64,000 bases of DNA, from the NCBI GenBank assembly GCA_015075405.1, contig JABTUK010000002.1, positions 186,001 through 250,000 on the forward strand, in the 5' to 3' direction. This document shows positions 8,424 through 17,234 of this stretch, one piece after another (within the stretch, counting starts at the first letter, position 1; every line of letters starts with the position of its first letter). The position numbers and the translations under genes were made by a program. The notes under the pieces were generated by a model, which did no database searches, was not told the DNA's origin, and worked only from the letters and a program-made list of their open reading frames with translations. This stretch comes from Anaerolineales bacterium. Lineage in GTDB: Bacteria > Chloroflexota > Anaerolineae > 4572-78 > J111.

Positions 8424-8972
8424 ATGTCTTTACCTGAATTGCGGGCTAAAGTAAAAGCGGGTATCTGGCAGGCGATTGCCCAGAGCGGGGTCAGCACTTC
8501 CGCTTTGCCCCAGGCCGACCTGGATCGCCTGGTAGGGGCTATCACCGAAGGGGTGTTGAAGGAGATGGACGATTTGCTCACTCAAACCAGCGGCCAGCCG
8601 GCGGCCGTGGCCAAGGCGCCGGTTGACGACGGCGATGATGAAGTTGAAAAAGTGCTGTGGGAAGGCCGGCCCTATTTGTCGCTCAGCGTTCATTACAAAA
8701 TCACCAATGAACGGGTGCGGATCACCGAGGGCCTGTTGGGTAAAGACCGCGAAGATATCGAATTGGTGCGAATTCAGGATATTGATATGACCCAGGGTGT
8801 GAGCGAGCGGATGATGAACATTGGCGACATCCACATTCGCAGCCACGACCGCAGCAACCCTGAAGTAGTGCTCAACAATGTTTCCAACCCCAGCGAAGTC
8901 CACGAGATTTTGCGCCGGGCGGTGTTAAAGGCTCGCAAAAAATACAATGTGAGCTTCCGGGAAGAAATGTAG
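8424..8972 (+). CDS. Bacterial PH-like (bPH2) domain protein
   Basis: A 182-residue soluble protein. Residues 1-65 are helical and predicted to be adaptor-like. Residues 75-175 fit a bPH2/YdbT-like pleckstrin-homology fold, with the typical start VLWEGRPYLSLSVHYKITNERVRI, the core VRIQDIDMTQG and the final helix EVHEILRRAVLKARK. Unlike YdbS/YdbT proteins it has no transmembrane segment. ATG 8424 follows AAGGAGAATAAACC. It is divergent from the SLATT/TIR-like gene; a shared role is possible but unproven. Confidence 0.75.
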   Translation: MSLPELRAKVKAGIWQAIAQSGVSTSALPQADLDRLVGAITEGVLKEMDDLLTQTSGQPAAVAKAPVDDGDDEVEKVLWEGRPYLSLSVHYKITNERVRITEGLLGKDREDIELVRIQDIDMTQGVSERMMNIGDIHIRSHDRSNPEVVLNNVSNPSEVHEILRRAVLKARKKYNVSFREEM

Positions 8973-8977
8973 GCCAA

Positions 8978-9060
8978 GTAGACGGCAGACAGTAGACGGT
9001 AGACAGGGATTTCTTCTCCGACTACCGTCTACCGACTACCGTCTACCGACTACTGTCTAC
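8978..9060. repeat. GTAGACA-word hairpin that encodes the end of the methyltransferase
   Basis: The left arm (8978-9006) repeats GTAGACRGTAGACGG. The right arm (from about 9021) repeats the complement GACTACCGTCTACC three times. The stop codon of the minus-strand methyltransferase (9043-9045) lies inside the right arm, so its last residues VDSSR are repeat-encoded. Confidence 0.85.
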
Positions 9061-9822
9061 TTCTTCCTTCCTCGCTACAAAAATCATCTTTTGGCTGTGG
9101 CTGTGGAACGGTTCAAGGTCATAGCTGCCGTAGATAGTCTCGACGGTAAAGCCGGCGGCGCGTAGCAGCAGTTCCATTTCATAGCGATAGACAAAACGCA
9201 GCGAAATAGAAAGCTGCGCCCGGCGCACCAGCCCCTCTGAGTCAATTTCATCCAAAACATAAGTTAAATGGCGTATTTGCTGGGCCAGGTCAATCTGGTG
9301 CCGCCAGTACCACTGCACCGTGTGGCCGGTTAAGTCGTCAATTACTTCATCTTCAAAATAGAGCCGCCCATCGGCTTCGGCCAGCAGAGCGGGGTCGGGG
9401 TGAAAAATGTCAATGATAAGCTGGCCCCCGCGCCGCAGATGGTGGTGGATGGCGACCAGGGTTGACAGTTGCTCATCGGTTGAGGCGCAATGCATGAAGG
9501 TATTGAGGGGGATAAAGGCCAGGGCAAAATTTTTGCGGGGCAGGTCAAAATCCCGCATATCGGCCCGGTGAAGACTGACCCGCCGGGTTAGTCCGGCGGC
9601 TTTGATTTTGGCGCGGGCTGCCTCTAGGGCCACCACCGATAAGTCAAGGCCGGTCAGGGTATGTCCGGCTTCGGCCAGGGGCAACAAGAGCCGCCCTGTC
9701 CCGCAGCCTACTTCCAAAAGGGGACCGTTGGCGGCTTCGGTCAACGTTTGCCACATTGACCAATCTTCGTCCAGATTGCCGTAAAGCAAATCGTAATACT
9801 GAGCGATTAAATCCAGGCTCAT
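9043..9822 (-). CDS. Class I SAM-dependent methyltransferase
   Basis: A 259-residue cytosolic methyltransferase. Motif I is LLEVGCGTGRLLLPLAEAG (about residues 35-53), followed by the acidic end of strand 2 (LTGLDLS), RADMRDFDL and the post-motif AFIPLNTFMHC. The C-terminal part has the antiparallel sheet common to small-molecule methyltransferases. The substrate is unknown. The start overlaps the stop of the upstream histidine kinase gene by 4 bases, so the two are translationally coupled. The last five residues come from a word repeat. Confidence 0.85.
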   Translation of the reverse strand: MSLDLIAQYYDLLYGNLDEDWSMWQTLTEAANGPLLEVGCGTGRLLLPLAEAGHTLTGLDLSVVALEAARAKIKAAGLTRRVSLHRADMRDFDLPRKNFALAFIPLNTFMHCASTDEQLSTLVAIHHHLRRGGQLIIDIFHPDPALLAEADGRLYFEDEVIDDLTGHTVQWYWRHQIDLAQQIRHLTYVLDEIDSEGLVRRAQLSISLRFVYRYEMELLLRAAGFTVETIYGSYDLEPFHSHSQKMIFVARKEEVDSSR

Positions 9823-11909
9823 TCTTCGGGGGGAGCGAGCAGGGGGAGGGTCAGATAAAAGGTGCTGCCCTGGCCGGGGATGCCCTCGCTTTCAACCGAG
9901 ATCGAGCCGCTGTGGGCTTCGGCGGCGAGCTTGCAAAAAGCCAGACCCAACCCCACGCCCGACGGCGCATTAGCCGAGTTATCTACCCGCGAAAACTTAT
10001 TAAAGATACGGGCCTGGTTGGCTTTACTGATGCCGGGACCGTTGTCTTTGACGGCAAAGCGGAGTGTCTCCCCGTTTAAGGTGGTGGTCAGCGAAACCTG
10101 GCCCTCATAGGGTGTATATTTGATGGCATTGTCAACCAGATTAATGAGGATCCGCCGGATCATGCCCCGGTCAATCCAAACTTCCGGGAGGCCATCAGGC
10201 AGCGGGTTAAAGATAAGTTCCATCCCTTTGGTTTCGGCGCGTGGCGTAACCTGATCTTTGACTGCCTGAATTATCTCTTCCAAATCAACCACACTGCGCT
10301 GTAAATGGATTTCACCTGTTTCTAAACGCCCCACATCTAACATGGAGTCAACCAAGTCTCGCACTTCTTGACCGCTCCGCCGGGCCAGGGTTAAAAAGTT
10401 GCGGAGGCGGGGGTTTTCGTCAATGGAAGTAATCAGCATGGGCAGTATTTCAATCATATTAATTAGATTGCCAACTGGCCCGCGCAAATCATGGACCAGC
10501 ATGTTGATCAAATCCTGGCGCATCCGCTCGGCCTCTTTGCGGGCCGAAATATCGCGGCCTATCCACTGGACACAGGCTTTGCCGGCATACCGCACCTGCC
10601 GGGCGTTTATTTCCAGCGAAACTTTATCGCGATAGGCGTCGAGAATGTCCAACTCCAGGGACACTTCGCGCCAGGTGCGTAAACGGTTGGTATTTTCGGT
10701 CAAACAAGCTTTTAAATGACGATCAATAAAAGAGATGTCGCTGCCGGTGATGGCCTCTTTGGGGCGGCGCAGCATTTCACAGGTTTTACGGTTGGCGTCA
10801 AGAATCAGGCCCTGATAGTTAGTAATGACGATCATATCGGCGCTGTCTTCAAACAGGTCGGTATAACTTTCCTCCATACTGCGTAAAAGGACAACGGCCT
10901 GGGCATTGGCCACCGCCGTGGCCGCCTGATCGGCAAAAGCCGCTACTTCAAGTACGTTTTCTTCGGTATACTTATCCGCCTCGTAGCTGTCAACCGTAAG
11001 CATGCCAATCACTTCGTCCTGGGCAATCAGGGGCGCGCCAATCCAACTGCGGACTTTTTGCGAAGAAGAACTTTTTTTCCAACCCGGCTCCAGATCAACA
11101 TCATTTATCAAGAGAGGTCTTTTTTGAACAATTGCCCGGTAATTTGGCTGGCCCTCCTCCAAAGAAACGGTAACATTGAGGGCGTCTTTCATATCCTCGA
11201 AACCCCGCGCGGCCCGGACTGAGAGAACATCATCTTCAAGCAGCAGGATGGCGCTGCTGTTATAATCAATAACTAGGGCTAACTGTTCCAAAATAAGATA
11301 AAGCACTTCCTTTAAGTCGAGGGTGGAGTTGATGGTGCGGGCAACAGAAGCCAGTGTGTCGGCCAGGCGATGGCGGCGCTGTTCGGCCTTAAAGAGGCGA
11401 GCATTGGCAATAGCAAAAGCGGACTGATCGGCAATGATGCGCAGCATAGCCAGATCGCTCTCGTCAAAATAGTTGGGCTGTGTAGCCGTAACCATAAGCA
11501 CCCCGATAAATTGTTCGGGTAGTTGAATCGGCACGCCGATGACGCTGCGGGTGTGAGTCAGTTCAGGATTGCCATTTTTATACCAGCGTTCGTCGGCCTG
11601 GGTATCCTTGACCAGAACATCCTCGCGGTGCTTGATAATCCAGCCGGCCAGGCCATGTTCCAGGATAGCTTCCAAACCGGGCCGGCTGCGCTGTTGAACC
11701 TCGAAGTTTTCCTGAATAAAAAATAAATTTTCGACCTTTCCGGCCTGATCGAGCAGAAAGAGGCTGGCGTTGTAAGCCGAAACAGAGGCCACTGTAGCAG
11801 ACAATACCCGCTGCAACACCTGGTCAATTTCCAGTCGTGCGCCAAACTCGCGGGTGATCAGATATAAAAGATCGAGTCGTGATCGAACTCGAGGCGTATC
11901 AAACTGCAT
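9819..11909 (-). CDS. GAF-GAF-PAS sensor histidine kinase
   Basis: A 696-residue cytosolic kinase without transmembrane segments. Two GAF domains (about 20-165 and 195-340) precede a PAS domain (about 350-460, DSADMIVITNYQGLILDANRKTCEML), a HisKA dimerisation helix with the phospho-acceptor His in MLVHDLRGP (about 475) and a HATPase domain with N box NLVDNAIKYTP, G1 DNGPGIS, and G2 GVGLGLAFCK. No response regulator is adjacent; the nearest is the lone receiver at 36.6 kb. The methyltransferase downstream is coupled to it and may be part of its output or co-regulated. Confidence 0.9.
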   Translation of the reverse strand: MQFDTPRVRSRLDLLYLITREFGARLEIDQVLQRVLSATVASVSAYNASLFLLDQAGKVENLFFIQENFEVQQRSRPGLEAILEHGLAGWIIKHREDVLVKDTQADERWYKNGNPELTHTRSVIGVPIQLPEQFIGVLMVTATQPNYFDESDLAMLRIIADQSAFAIANARLFKAEQRRHRLADTLASVARTINSTLDLKEVLYLILEQLALVIDYNSSAILLLEDDVLSVRAARGFEDMKDALNVTVSLEEGQPNYRAIVQKRPLLINDVDLEPGWKKSSSSQKVRSWIGAPLIAQDEVIGMLTVDSYEADKYTEENVLEVAAFADQAATAVANAQAVVLLRSMEESYTDLFEDSADMIVITNYQGLILDANRKTCEMLRRPKEAITGSDISFIDRHLKACLTENTNRLRTWREVSLELDILDAYRDKVSLEINARQVRYAGKACVQWIGRDISARKEAERMRQDLINMLVHDLRGPVGNLINMIEILPMLITSIDENPRLRNFLTLARRSGQEVRDLVDSMLDVGRLETGEIHLQRSVVDLEEIIQAVKDQVTPRAETKGMELIFNPLPDGLPEVWIDRGMIRRILINLVDNAIKYTPYEGQVSLTTTLNGETLRFAVKDNGPGISKANQARIFNKFSRVDNSANAPSGVGLGLAFCKLAAEAHSGSISVESEGIPGQGSTFYLTLPLLAPPEE

Positions 11910-11960
11910 AGGTTTGCCTCAGATCAAAATTTGTTAAAAAATAACAGCCACAAAAAAGTT

Positions 11961-12059
11961 TCAGTAGATCCAATTTTCCGAGGACGCGAAGCGGGCACGC
12001 CCACGCGCTAAATGGAGCCGCACATGGGGTGCTGGCTCCTCAAAATTGTGATTTACTGA
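11961..12059. repeat. 99-bp MITE-like repeat, copy A
   Basis: Bounded by TCAGTAGATCCAATTTT..GAGGA and its imperfect complement ending in TTTACTGA. The interior has GACGCGAAGCGGGCACGC and GTGCTGGCTCCTCAAA. A second copy lies at 43189-43287 with the same ends and a diverged middle. It occupies the gap between the histidine kinase start and the CpaF-type gene end. Confidence 0.8.
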
Positions 12060-12061
12060 GT

Positions 12062-13507
12062 TTATTTAAAGCTGTCAGATTTCATGAACATGGTCGGCGG
12101 TAAATTAAAGCCATGATTTTTTAAGATGGGTTCGCATTTGGGCCGCAAACCGGCCGGCTCGTGCTGGCCGACTACTTTCCCTTCTTCTTCGCCTTTTTCG
12201 ACAAATCTGAACAAATCGGTCAAAACCGGCGTATCCCCTTCAATGCCCTGCACTTCGGTGATATAGGTGATTTTACGCGAGCCATCCCGCAGCCGGCTAA
12301 TCTGCACAATCAAATTGATGGCTTTGGCAATCTGAGTACGGACCACCGGGAGGGGTAGGTCAACGCCGGCCATCAGCACCAGCGTTTCCAGACGAGAAAT
12401 GCAGTCGCGGGGGCTGTTAGAGTGGACGGTAGTCATACTGCCGTCGTGGCCGGTGTTCATCGCTTGCAGCATATCCAGCGTTTCACCGCTGCGGCACTCG
12501 CCCACCACAATCCGTTCCGGGCGCATGCGCAGGGCATTGACCACGCAATCCCGCACGGTGACAATGGTGGGGCTATCGGGACTGGGCTTTTTGGTTTCCA
12601 GGCGGATCACATTCCGTTGTTTAAATTGCAGCTCGGCCGCATCTTCAATAGTAACAGTCCGCTCGCCCTCGGGGATAAAGCCGGACAAGCAGTTGATTAG
12701 CGTAGTTTTGCCGGAACCGGTGCCGCCGGAGACAATAATATTGAGCCGAGAAATGACACACGCCCGCAGAAACTCGGCCATCTGCGGCGTCAGCGAGCCA
12801 AAACTAATCAGGTTATCTATGGTCAGCTTATCTCGGGCGAATTTACGGATAGTAATGTTGGGGCCATCAATGGCGCAGGGCCGCAGCACTGCGTTAACCC
12901 GCGAGCCGTCGGGCAGGCGGGCGTCAATCAGGGGATGATCGGCATCGGCGACGCGGCCCAGCGGCTTGACAATCCGTTTGATCACCCGTTCCACGTGGTC
13001 ATCATCCAAAAATTTGTGACCTGACTCGACCAGCCCTTTGCCTTTTAATTCGATAAAGATAATGTAAGGGCCGTTAACCATGATTTCGCTGATACTGTCA
13101 GACCTGACAAAAGGTTCCAATGGCCCAAACCCAAAGATTTCGTCCAGAACATTATGGTAAAATTGCTCTTCGGTCACCTCGGCCGGGATTTTGATATTGG
13201 CCCGCTGTAGCGCCTGTTGGTAGCGCTCGCGGACGGTCTGTTCTCGTTCGGGGGTGCGGGGCAGCGGCAGGTCAAGGGGGACATCCGGGGCAATGGATTT
13301 GCGCAAATTGTCGGCCAGCCACAATTGCAGGCGCAGCCGCTCGGCTCGCGCGGGGCTGATAAAGCCGCGCTGCACGGGTGTACCGGGTGGGATGGGCTGT
13401 TCCAGGGGGATAACCAAATCATCGGCGGGGGAGGCCGGTTTGGCTTCGTCTCTGGGCTGAACTTCTTTGACTCGCTTCAGGCTGGATAATGAGGTCACGT
13501 TGCTCAT
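12062..13507 (-). CDS. CpaF/TadA-type secretion ATPase, isolated
   Basis: A 481-residue ATPase of the type II/IV secretion superfamily. After about 90 variable residues come the N-terminal domain (ILDEIFGFGPLEPFVRSDSISEIMVNGP), Walker A IVSGGTGSGKTTLINCLSG (about 260-280), the Asp box TIEDAAELQ, Walker B RMRPERIVVGECRSGETLDML and the His box SMTTVHSNSPRD. It would power a Tad-like pilus or a similar membrane machine. No tadB/C, pilin or prepilin peptidase gene lies nearby, which is unusual. ATG 13507 follows AAGGAG. An IS is inserted 27 bases upstream of the start, so the original promoter was displaced. Confidence 0.88.
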   Translation of the reverse strand: MSNVTSLSSLKRVKEVQPRDEAKPASPADDLVIPLEQPIPPGTPVQRGFISPARAERLRLQLWLADNLRKSIAPDVPLDLPLPRTPEREQTVRERYQQALQRANIKIPAEVTEEQFYHNVLDEIFGFGPLEPFVRSDSISEIMVNGPYIIFIELKGKGLVESGHKFLDDDHVERVIKRIVKPLGRVADADHPLIDARLPDGSRVNAVLRPCAIDGPNITIRKFARDKLTIDNLISFGSLTPQMAEFLRACVISRLNIIVSGGTGSGKTTLINCLSGFIPEGERTVTIEDAAELQFKQRNVIRLETKKPSPDSPTIVTVRDCVVNALRMRPERIVVGECRSGETLDMLQAMNTGHDGSMTTVHSNSPRDCISRLETLVLMAGVDLPLPVVRTQIAKAINLIVQISRLRDGSRKITYITEVQGIEGDTPVLTDLFRFVEKGEEEGKVVGQHEPAGLRPKCEPILKNHGFNLPPTMFMKSDSFK

Positions 13508-13533
13508 GGTAACTCCTTGTAGAAGGTCGAAGG

Positions 13534-14803
13534 CTGCTTGGCTGACAAATTTAATCTGGATAAATAGCCAAGATTGCGGTAAAACAACCTCCCAGAGAAA
13601 TTCGGGAGGTAATATGACGGATAGTCATCAAATGTTTTGTACCCTGATGCAAACTTTTCTGCTCCATCTGCCTCGATCCGCTTGGGGCGATATTCGCCGC
13701 TTGGTGACCCTGGCTTGGGCGGTGGTAGGTCTGTGTTGGAGCCAGAAGGCCAGTTTATCGAGTTGGGGCGAAGCGGTCAAGAGCCAGGCCCACCAAGCCG
13801 CCAGTCACACCCGGCGCTTCCAGCGGTGGGTGGACAATGCCCAAATTCGGGTCCAAGCCTTGTATGCGCCGCTGGTGCAAGCCGCGCTGACGGCTTGGTC
13901 GCCCAGGGGACGGGTGTATGTGGCTTTGGATGTATCGGTGTTGCACGGCAGTCCTTTCGTTTTGATCCGGGTATCCCTGATCTATCGGGGGCGAGCTATT
14001 CCTTTGGCCTGGCGGGTGCTGCGGCATGCCAGCGCGACCGTCGGCTATGCTGACTATGTCGGGGTGCTGGATCAAGCGGCGGCTTGTCTGCCGACCGGTC
14101 TGGAGGTCATTTTCCTGGCCGACCGAGGCTTCGTCCACCAAGAACTGTTCCAGTGGCTGCGGCGGCAGCAGTGGCATTACCGGGTTCGGCTGACGGCTGA
14201 TACCTTAATCCATTTCCCTGACCGCCGGGTGGTCCCGGTCGGGCAACTGCTCCCCGCCAAAGGAGCCGCCCATTTCTACCACCGGGTCCATCTCCTGGGG
14301 GTGGCCTTAGGGCCGTGTCACCTGGCCTTAGCCCAACTGGACCAACCCAACCAAGACCCGTGGTTACTGGTCAGCGATGAGTATACCGACTTGACTACCT
14401 TTGACGAGTACGGCTTGCGCTTTGACCTGGAAGAAAATTTCCTCGATGACAAATCCAATGGCTTTCAGGTCGAGGCCAGCCGTTTGGATACGCCCGCTGC
14501 TCTGGAACGATTGTTTCTGGTTCTGGCCGTGGCCACGCTTCACTTTACCAGTGTTGGCGTGGGTGTGGTTCGCCTCAAGCTCCGTCGCTGGGTGGATGCT
14601 CACTGGGACCGGGGCATGAGTTATCTCAAAATCGGTTGGAGTTGGTTACGCCAACAATTCCGCCGTGGTTGGCCCCGTATGCCCGCCCTTTGGCTTGACC
14701 CCGCTCCCGACCCTGAACCCGCCATGGCTTCACGCCGCAAAGCAACCCGACCTAAACCTAAATGGGTGGTCGCTTTCAAAACTTAAATTTGTCGGCCAAC
14801 CAG
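13534..14803. mobile_element. Complete IS4-type insertion sequence (1270 bp) with 9-bp target duplication
   Basis: The terminal inverted repeats are 21 bp with two mismatches (CTGSTTGGCYGACAAATTTAA). They are flanked by perfect 9-bp direct repeats GGTCGAAGG at 13525-13533 and 14804-14812, the expected target duplication. One transposase gene fills the element. Intact repeats on both sides point to a fairly recent insertion. Confidence 0.93.
13614..14786 (+). CDS. IS4-family DDE transposase
   Basis: About 390 residues. DDE residues are visible: first Asp in YVALDVSVLHGS, second Asp in EVIFLADRGF, and Glu in the C1 signature Y-x2-R-x3-E-x6-K (YGLRFDLEENFLDDK). The frame is open upstream into the IS end, but ATG 13614 follows GGGAGGT with proper spacing. 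The C-terminal tail is basic (RRKATRPKPKW). The gene looks complete. Confidence 0.9.
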   Translation: MTDSHQMFCTLMQTFLLHLPRSAWGDIRRLVTLAWAVVGLCWSQKASLSSWGEAVKSQAHQAASHTRRFQRWVDNAQIRVQALYAPLVQAALTAWSPRGRVYVALDVSVLHGSPFVLIRVSLIYRGRAIPLAWRVLRHASATVGYADYVGVLDQAAACLPTGLEVIFLADRGFVHQELFQWLRRQQWHYRVRLTADTLIHFPDRRVVPVGQLLPAKGAAHFYHRVHLLGVALGPCHLALAQLDQPNQDPWLLVSDEYTDLTTFDEYGLRFDLEENFLDDKSNGFQVEASRLDTPAALERLFLVLAVATLHFTSVGVGVVRLKLRRWVDAHWDRGMSYLKIGWSWLRQQFRRGWPRMPALWLDPAPDPEPAMASRRKATRPKPKWVVAFKT

Positions 14804-15010
14804 GGTCGAAGGGTCTAATTTGGCTGATGAGGTCGGGGTTGTTAAATTGATAAAACTTAAACAGGTTGATTATATCACAATCCGTCAAAGGGAAACAGTG
14901 GCTTAAGGTACTAATTAATGGTGAATAGCGAATTGTGAATGATTAATTGTTAACTATTTGGAGTCCAAAGCTTGCTTTGGAAAAACCAAAGCAAGCTTTG
15001 GACTCCAACA
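14804..15010. other. Intergenic region after the IS, with AT-rich sequence and a hairpin
   Basis: It begins with the right target duplication, then the original upstream region of the CpaF-type gene, which contains AT-rich stretches such as TTAAATTGATAAAAC. It ends in a strong hairpin. No gene. Confidence 0.5.
14958..15008. repeat. Perfect 23-bp inverted repeat with AAAAA loop
   Basis: The arms 14958-14980 and 14986-15008 are perfect complements (core CCAAAGCTTGCTTTGG, ends TTGGAGTC). It lies directly after the stop codon of the minus-strand peptidase gene and may end or protect its transcript, though there is no T tract. Confidence 0.85.
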
Positions 15011-16663
15011 TTAATTTCTTTTTTCCAGCCAGGTTTCTACTAATGGTTCGACATTACGGCCGGAAACCTGTTCGATTAGAGCCAGCAAATCTTCGGGCTG
15101 GGCGATTTTGTACTTGTATTCGGCGTAGTAAGTCTGCATAATTTTGAAATAAGTTTCATCGCCTACTTCCTGCCGCAGCGCGTGAAAAAAGAGCGGCCCT
15201 TTGCCATAGACAAAGGTAGCATACTCACCCTCAGAAAAATCGGACACCTGGCCGATAACCGCCCGGTCCTGGCCCTGATTTCTGGCCTGTTCATAAGGGC
15301 CGAAAAAGAAGGCGTCAATCACTTGCTGGGCGTTCTCGGCCCCCTCAACCGCTTCCCAGTAGATTACGGTGCTGTAATTGGTCAAGGACTCATCTTGCCA
15401 GGGTTCATCCACCTGGTCATTGCCGACCAGCCCATACCACCATTGATGAGCTACTTCGTGGGCCGTAGCGTGCTGAAAAAAGCCGCCCCGCTCGTCGTAG
15501 AGAAATTGAGCCACGACCACCACCCCCGGATACTCTACCCCGCCGGCGCTGGTTGGCGTGGCGACGACATCAAACTCGGCATAGGGATAGCGGCCAAAAC
15601 GTTGATTGAAAACCCGCAGCGCGTCGGCAGCATAACGGAGGGCCAGTTTGCCGCCCTGCGCCAATCCCGGCGGGTAATAGCTGTTGACGGTGATGCCGTC
15701 TACCGTTTCGCTGACCACCTCAAAATCGGTCCGCGCCGCCAGGTAAAAATCGCGCATTGGCCCGGAAACCAGGGAGAGGGTTTTGCTTCCGTTACTGTTG
15801 GCCGTGCTTGCCAATAAGCTGCCCGAAGCCGCCACCACCATATTTTCCGGCAAGGTCAATTCGACCTGATAGAGCGAGGTATCCAGATAGGTCGCGTCGC
15901 CATAGGGGGGCGGAATTTCGATATTCCAGCCGGTTTCATCATAAACAGCGATAGCCGGGTAAAAACCGGCCAGGGCCAGGGTGTCGCCGCTGGCGGAAAA
16001 GATGTTGTAGCCCTGCTCGGTTTCTTTAGGCACATCCGCCTGATAAATCAAGGTAATGTCGGCAACTGCGCCGGGGGCCAGCGGTTGGGCCAGGGGAATA
16101 CGCACCGCCGAGTTGTTAGCTGCTAACTCAAGCTGGACAACTTGATTGTCAACAACGGCTTGCTCCACCGTCATCTTGCCCCCATAGCCCGGCAGGTTGG
16201 GGTAAAGCCGAAAATAGATTTCGGACAGCGCCACCGTTTCGGTGTTGGTATAGCGAACCCGCTCTCGCCCGTTTAGCCGAGGAGAGTCAGCCTTATTTGG
16301 CGGTAGCTCTAATTCAACCTCCAGGTAGTAGCGGCTGGCTCCCGCTGCGGTGACCGTTTCCACATCGGCGGCAAATTCGGGGAGCATGGCCTGCTGATAG
16401 GGCGACAAATCGGTCCAGTCCACTTCCGGCGTGGCGATTGGCGGCGCAGTTGCCGGCGCGGCAATCGCGGGTGCGCTGGTCGGCGAGGGCACAGGGGAAG
16501 GTGGGGGACTGGTTGGCGGCAGAGCCGTCGGCGACGGGGCGATAGTGGGGGCAGGGGGCGGTGTGAGTGTGGGCGCACTGGCGACCAATCTACAAGCCAG
16601 CCCAGCCAGAAAAAGGGCCGCTAAAAGTGTATTTCTAACCACAGGACAGATTGAGTTTGGCAT
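15011..16663 (-). CDS. M1-family zinc metallopeptidase, probable lipoprotein (paralog 1)
   Basis: A 550-residue exported protein. The N terminus is a signal sequence ending in LAGLAC, a lipobox-like site, followed by a long Pro/Thr/Ala-rich linker (to about residue 85). The beta-sandwich N domain is followed by the catalytic domain with HEVAHQWW and, exactly 18 residues after the second His, the zinc-ligand Glu in WQDESL. The exopeptidase motif GxMEN is replaced by GGVEYPG, so the specificity may differ from aminopeptidase N. ATG 16663 with AAGAGA upstream is preferred over an in-frame ATG 21 bases earlier. A paralog lies at 17235-18791. Confidence 0.85.
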   Translation of the reverse strand: MPNSICPVVRNTLLAALFLAGLACRLVASAPTLTPPPAPTIAPSPTALPPTSPPPSPVPSPTSAPAIAAPATAPPIATPEVDWTDLSPYQQAMLPEFAADVETVTAAGASRYYLEVELELPPNKADSPRLNGRERVRYTNTETVALSEIYFRLYPNLPGYGGKMTVEQAVVDNQVVQLELAANNSAVRIPLAQPLAPGAVADITLIYQADVPKETEQGYNIFSASGDTLALAGFYPAIAVYDETGWNIEIPPPYGDATYLDTSLYQVELTLPENMVVAASGSLLASTANSNGSKTLSLVSGPMRDFYLAARTDFEVVSETVDGITVNSYYPPGLAQGGKLALRYAADALRVFNQRFGRYPYAEFDVVATPTSAGGVEYPGVVVVAQFLYDERGGFFQHATAHEVAHQWWYGLVGNDQVDEPWQDESLTNYSTVIYWEAVEGAENAQQVIDAFFFGPYEQARNQGQDRAVIGQVSDFSEGEYATFVYGKGPLFFHALRQEVGDETYFKIMQTYYAEYKYKIAQPEDLLALIEQVSGRNVEPLVETWLEKRN

Positions 16664-16716
16664 AATATCTCTTATTATAGCCAATTCAACCCAACCTCGG
16701 AAATAGACCGGACTAT

Positions 16717-17193
16717 CTATTTTGCATGTCGGAATGTCCGTATTGCGGAGAAAATTAAGATAGCGCCGAGGCCAATTTTAAGGACCGGGGCAGGCGTAAT
16801 GCCCACCAAAAGCCCGCCCATAATCGCGCCGATGGCAGACCCAACCCCCATCGGCGCGACTGTTTCAATAGCGGTGATGACCGCCCCGGCAATCAATGAT
16901 CCAATGGCGGGAACATAAGGCGATAGGGGCGCAAATGATAGGGTACGCCCACGAATGACCAGTGAAACAGCCAAAGTTACCAGGCTAATGGCTAAGTTTA
17001 GCGGCACGGCGCGTGGGGCGGAGTATTTAAGCGGGCCGGCCAGAACAGGCAGCCGAAATTCAGCCCCGCCAAGTCCAATTAATCCACCCAAAACACCAAT
17101 AGGAACAGCGATAGCAAAGGCCAGCATTGAGCGATTGTGCGGCGTAGTCTTGGGGCTGTATTCCAGTCGGGCTTCGTTTTTGGGAAGATTCAT
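16717..17193 (-). CDS. Short TauE/SafE-like membrane protein
   Basis: A 158-residue protein with about four hydrophobic helices. It carries the TauE/SafE (DUF81) repeat start FAIAVPIGVLGGLIGLGGAEFRLPVL and a C-terminal helix LKIGLGAILIFSAIR. Family members usually have about 250 residues and two such repeats; here the second glycine-rich repeat is reduced, so this is a half-size or shortened version. It would transport small sulfur-containing or organic anions if active. It lies between two M1-like peptidase genes on the same strand. Confidence 0.65.
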   Translation of the reverse strand: MNLPKNEARLEYSPKTTPHNRSMLAFAIAVPIGVLGGLIGLGGAEFRLPVLAGPLKYSAPRAVPLNLAISLVTLAVSLVIRGRTLSFAPLSPYVPAIGSLIAGAVITAIETVAPMGVGSAIGAIMGGLLVGITPAPVLKIGLGAILIFSAIRTFRHAK

Positions 17194-17234
17194 CCCTTCA
17201 CCTTCTAATCAAATAATTCAGTCAAAAAGCGTTG

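Noticed and set aside
8069..9060. GTAGACA arrays as a CRISPR array
   Set aside because: Units are 7-8 bases, without regular 30-bp repeats or unique spacers, and no cas gene is present.
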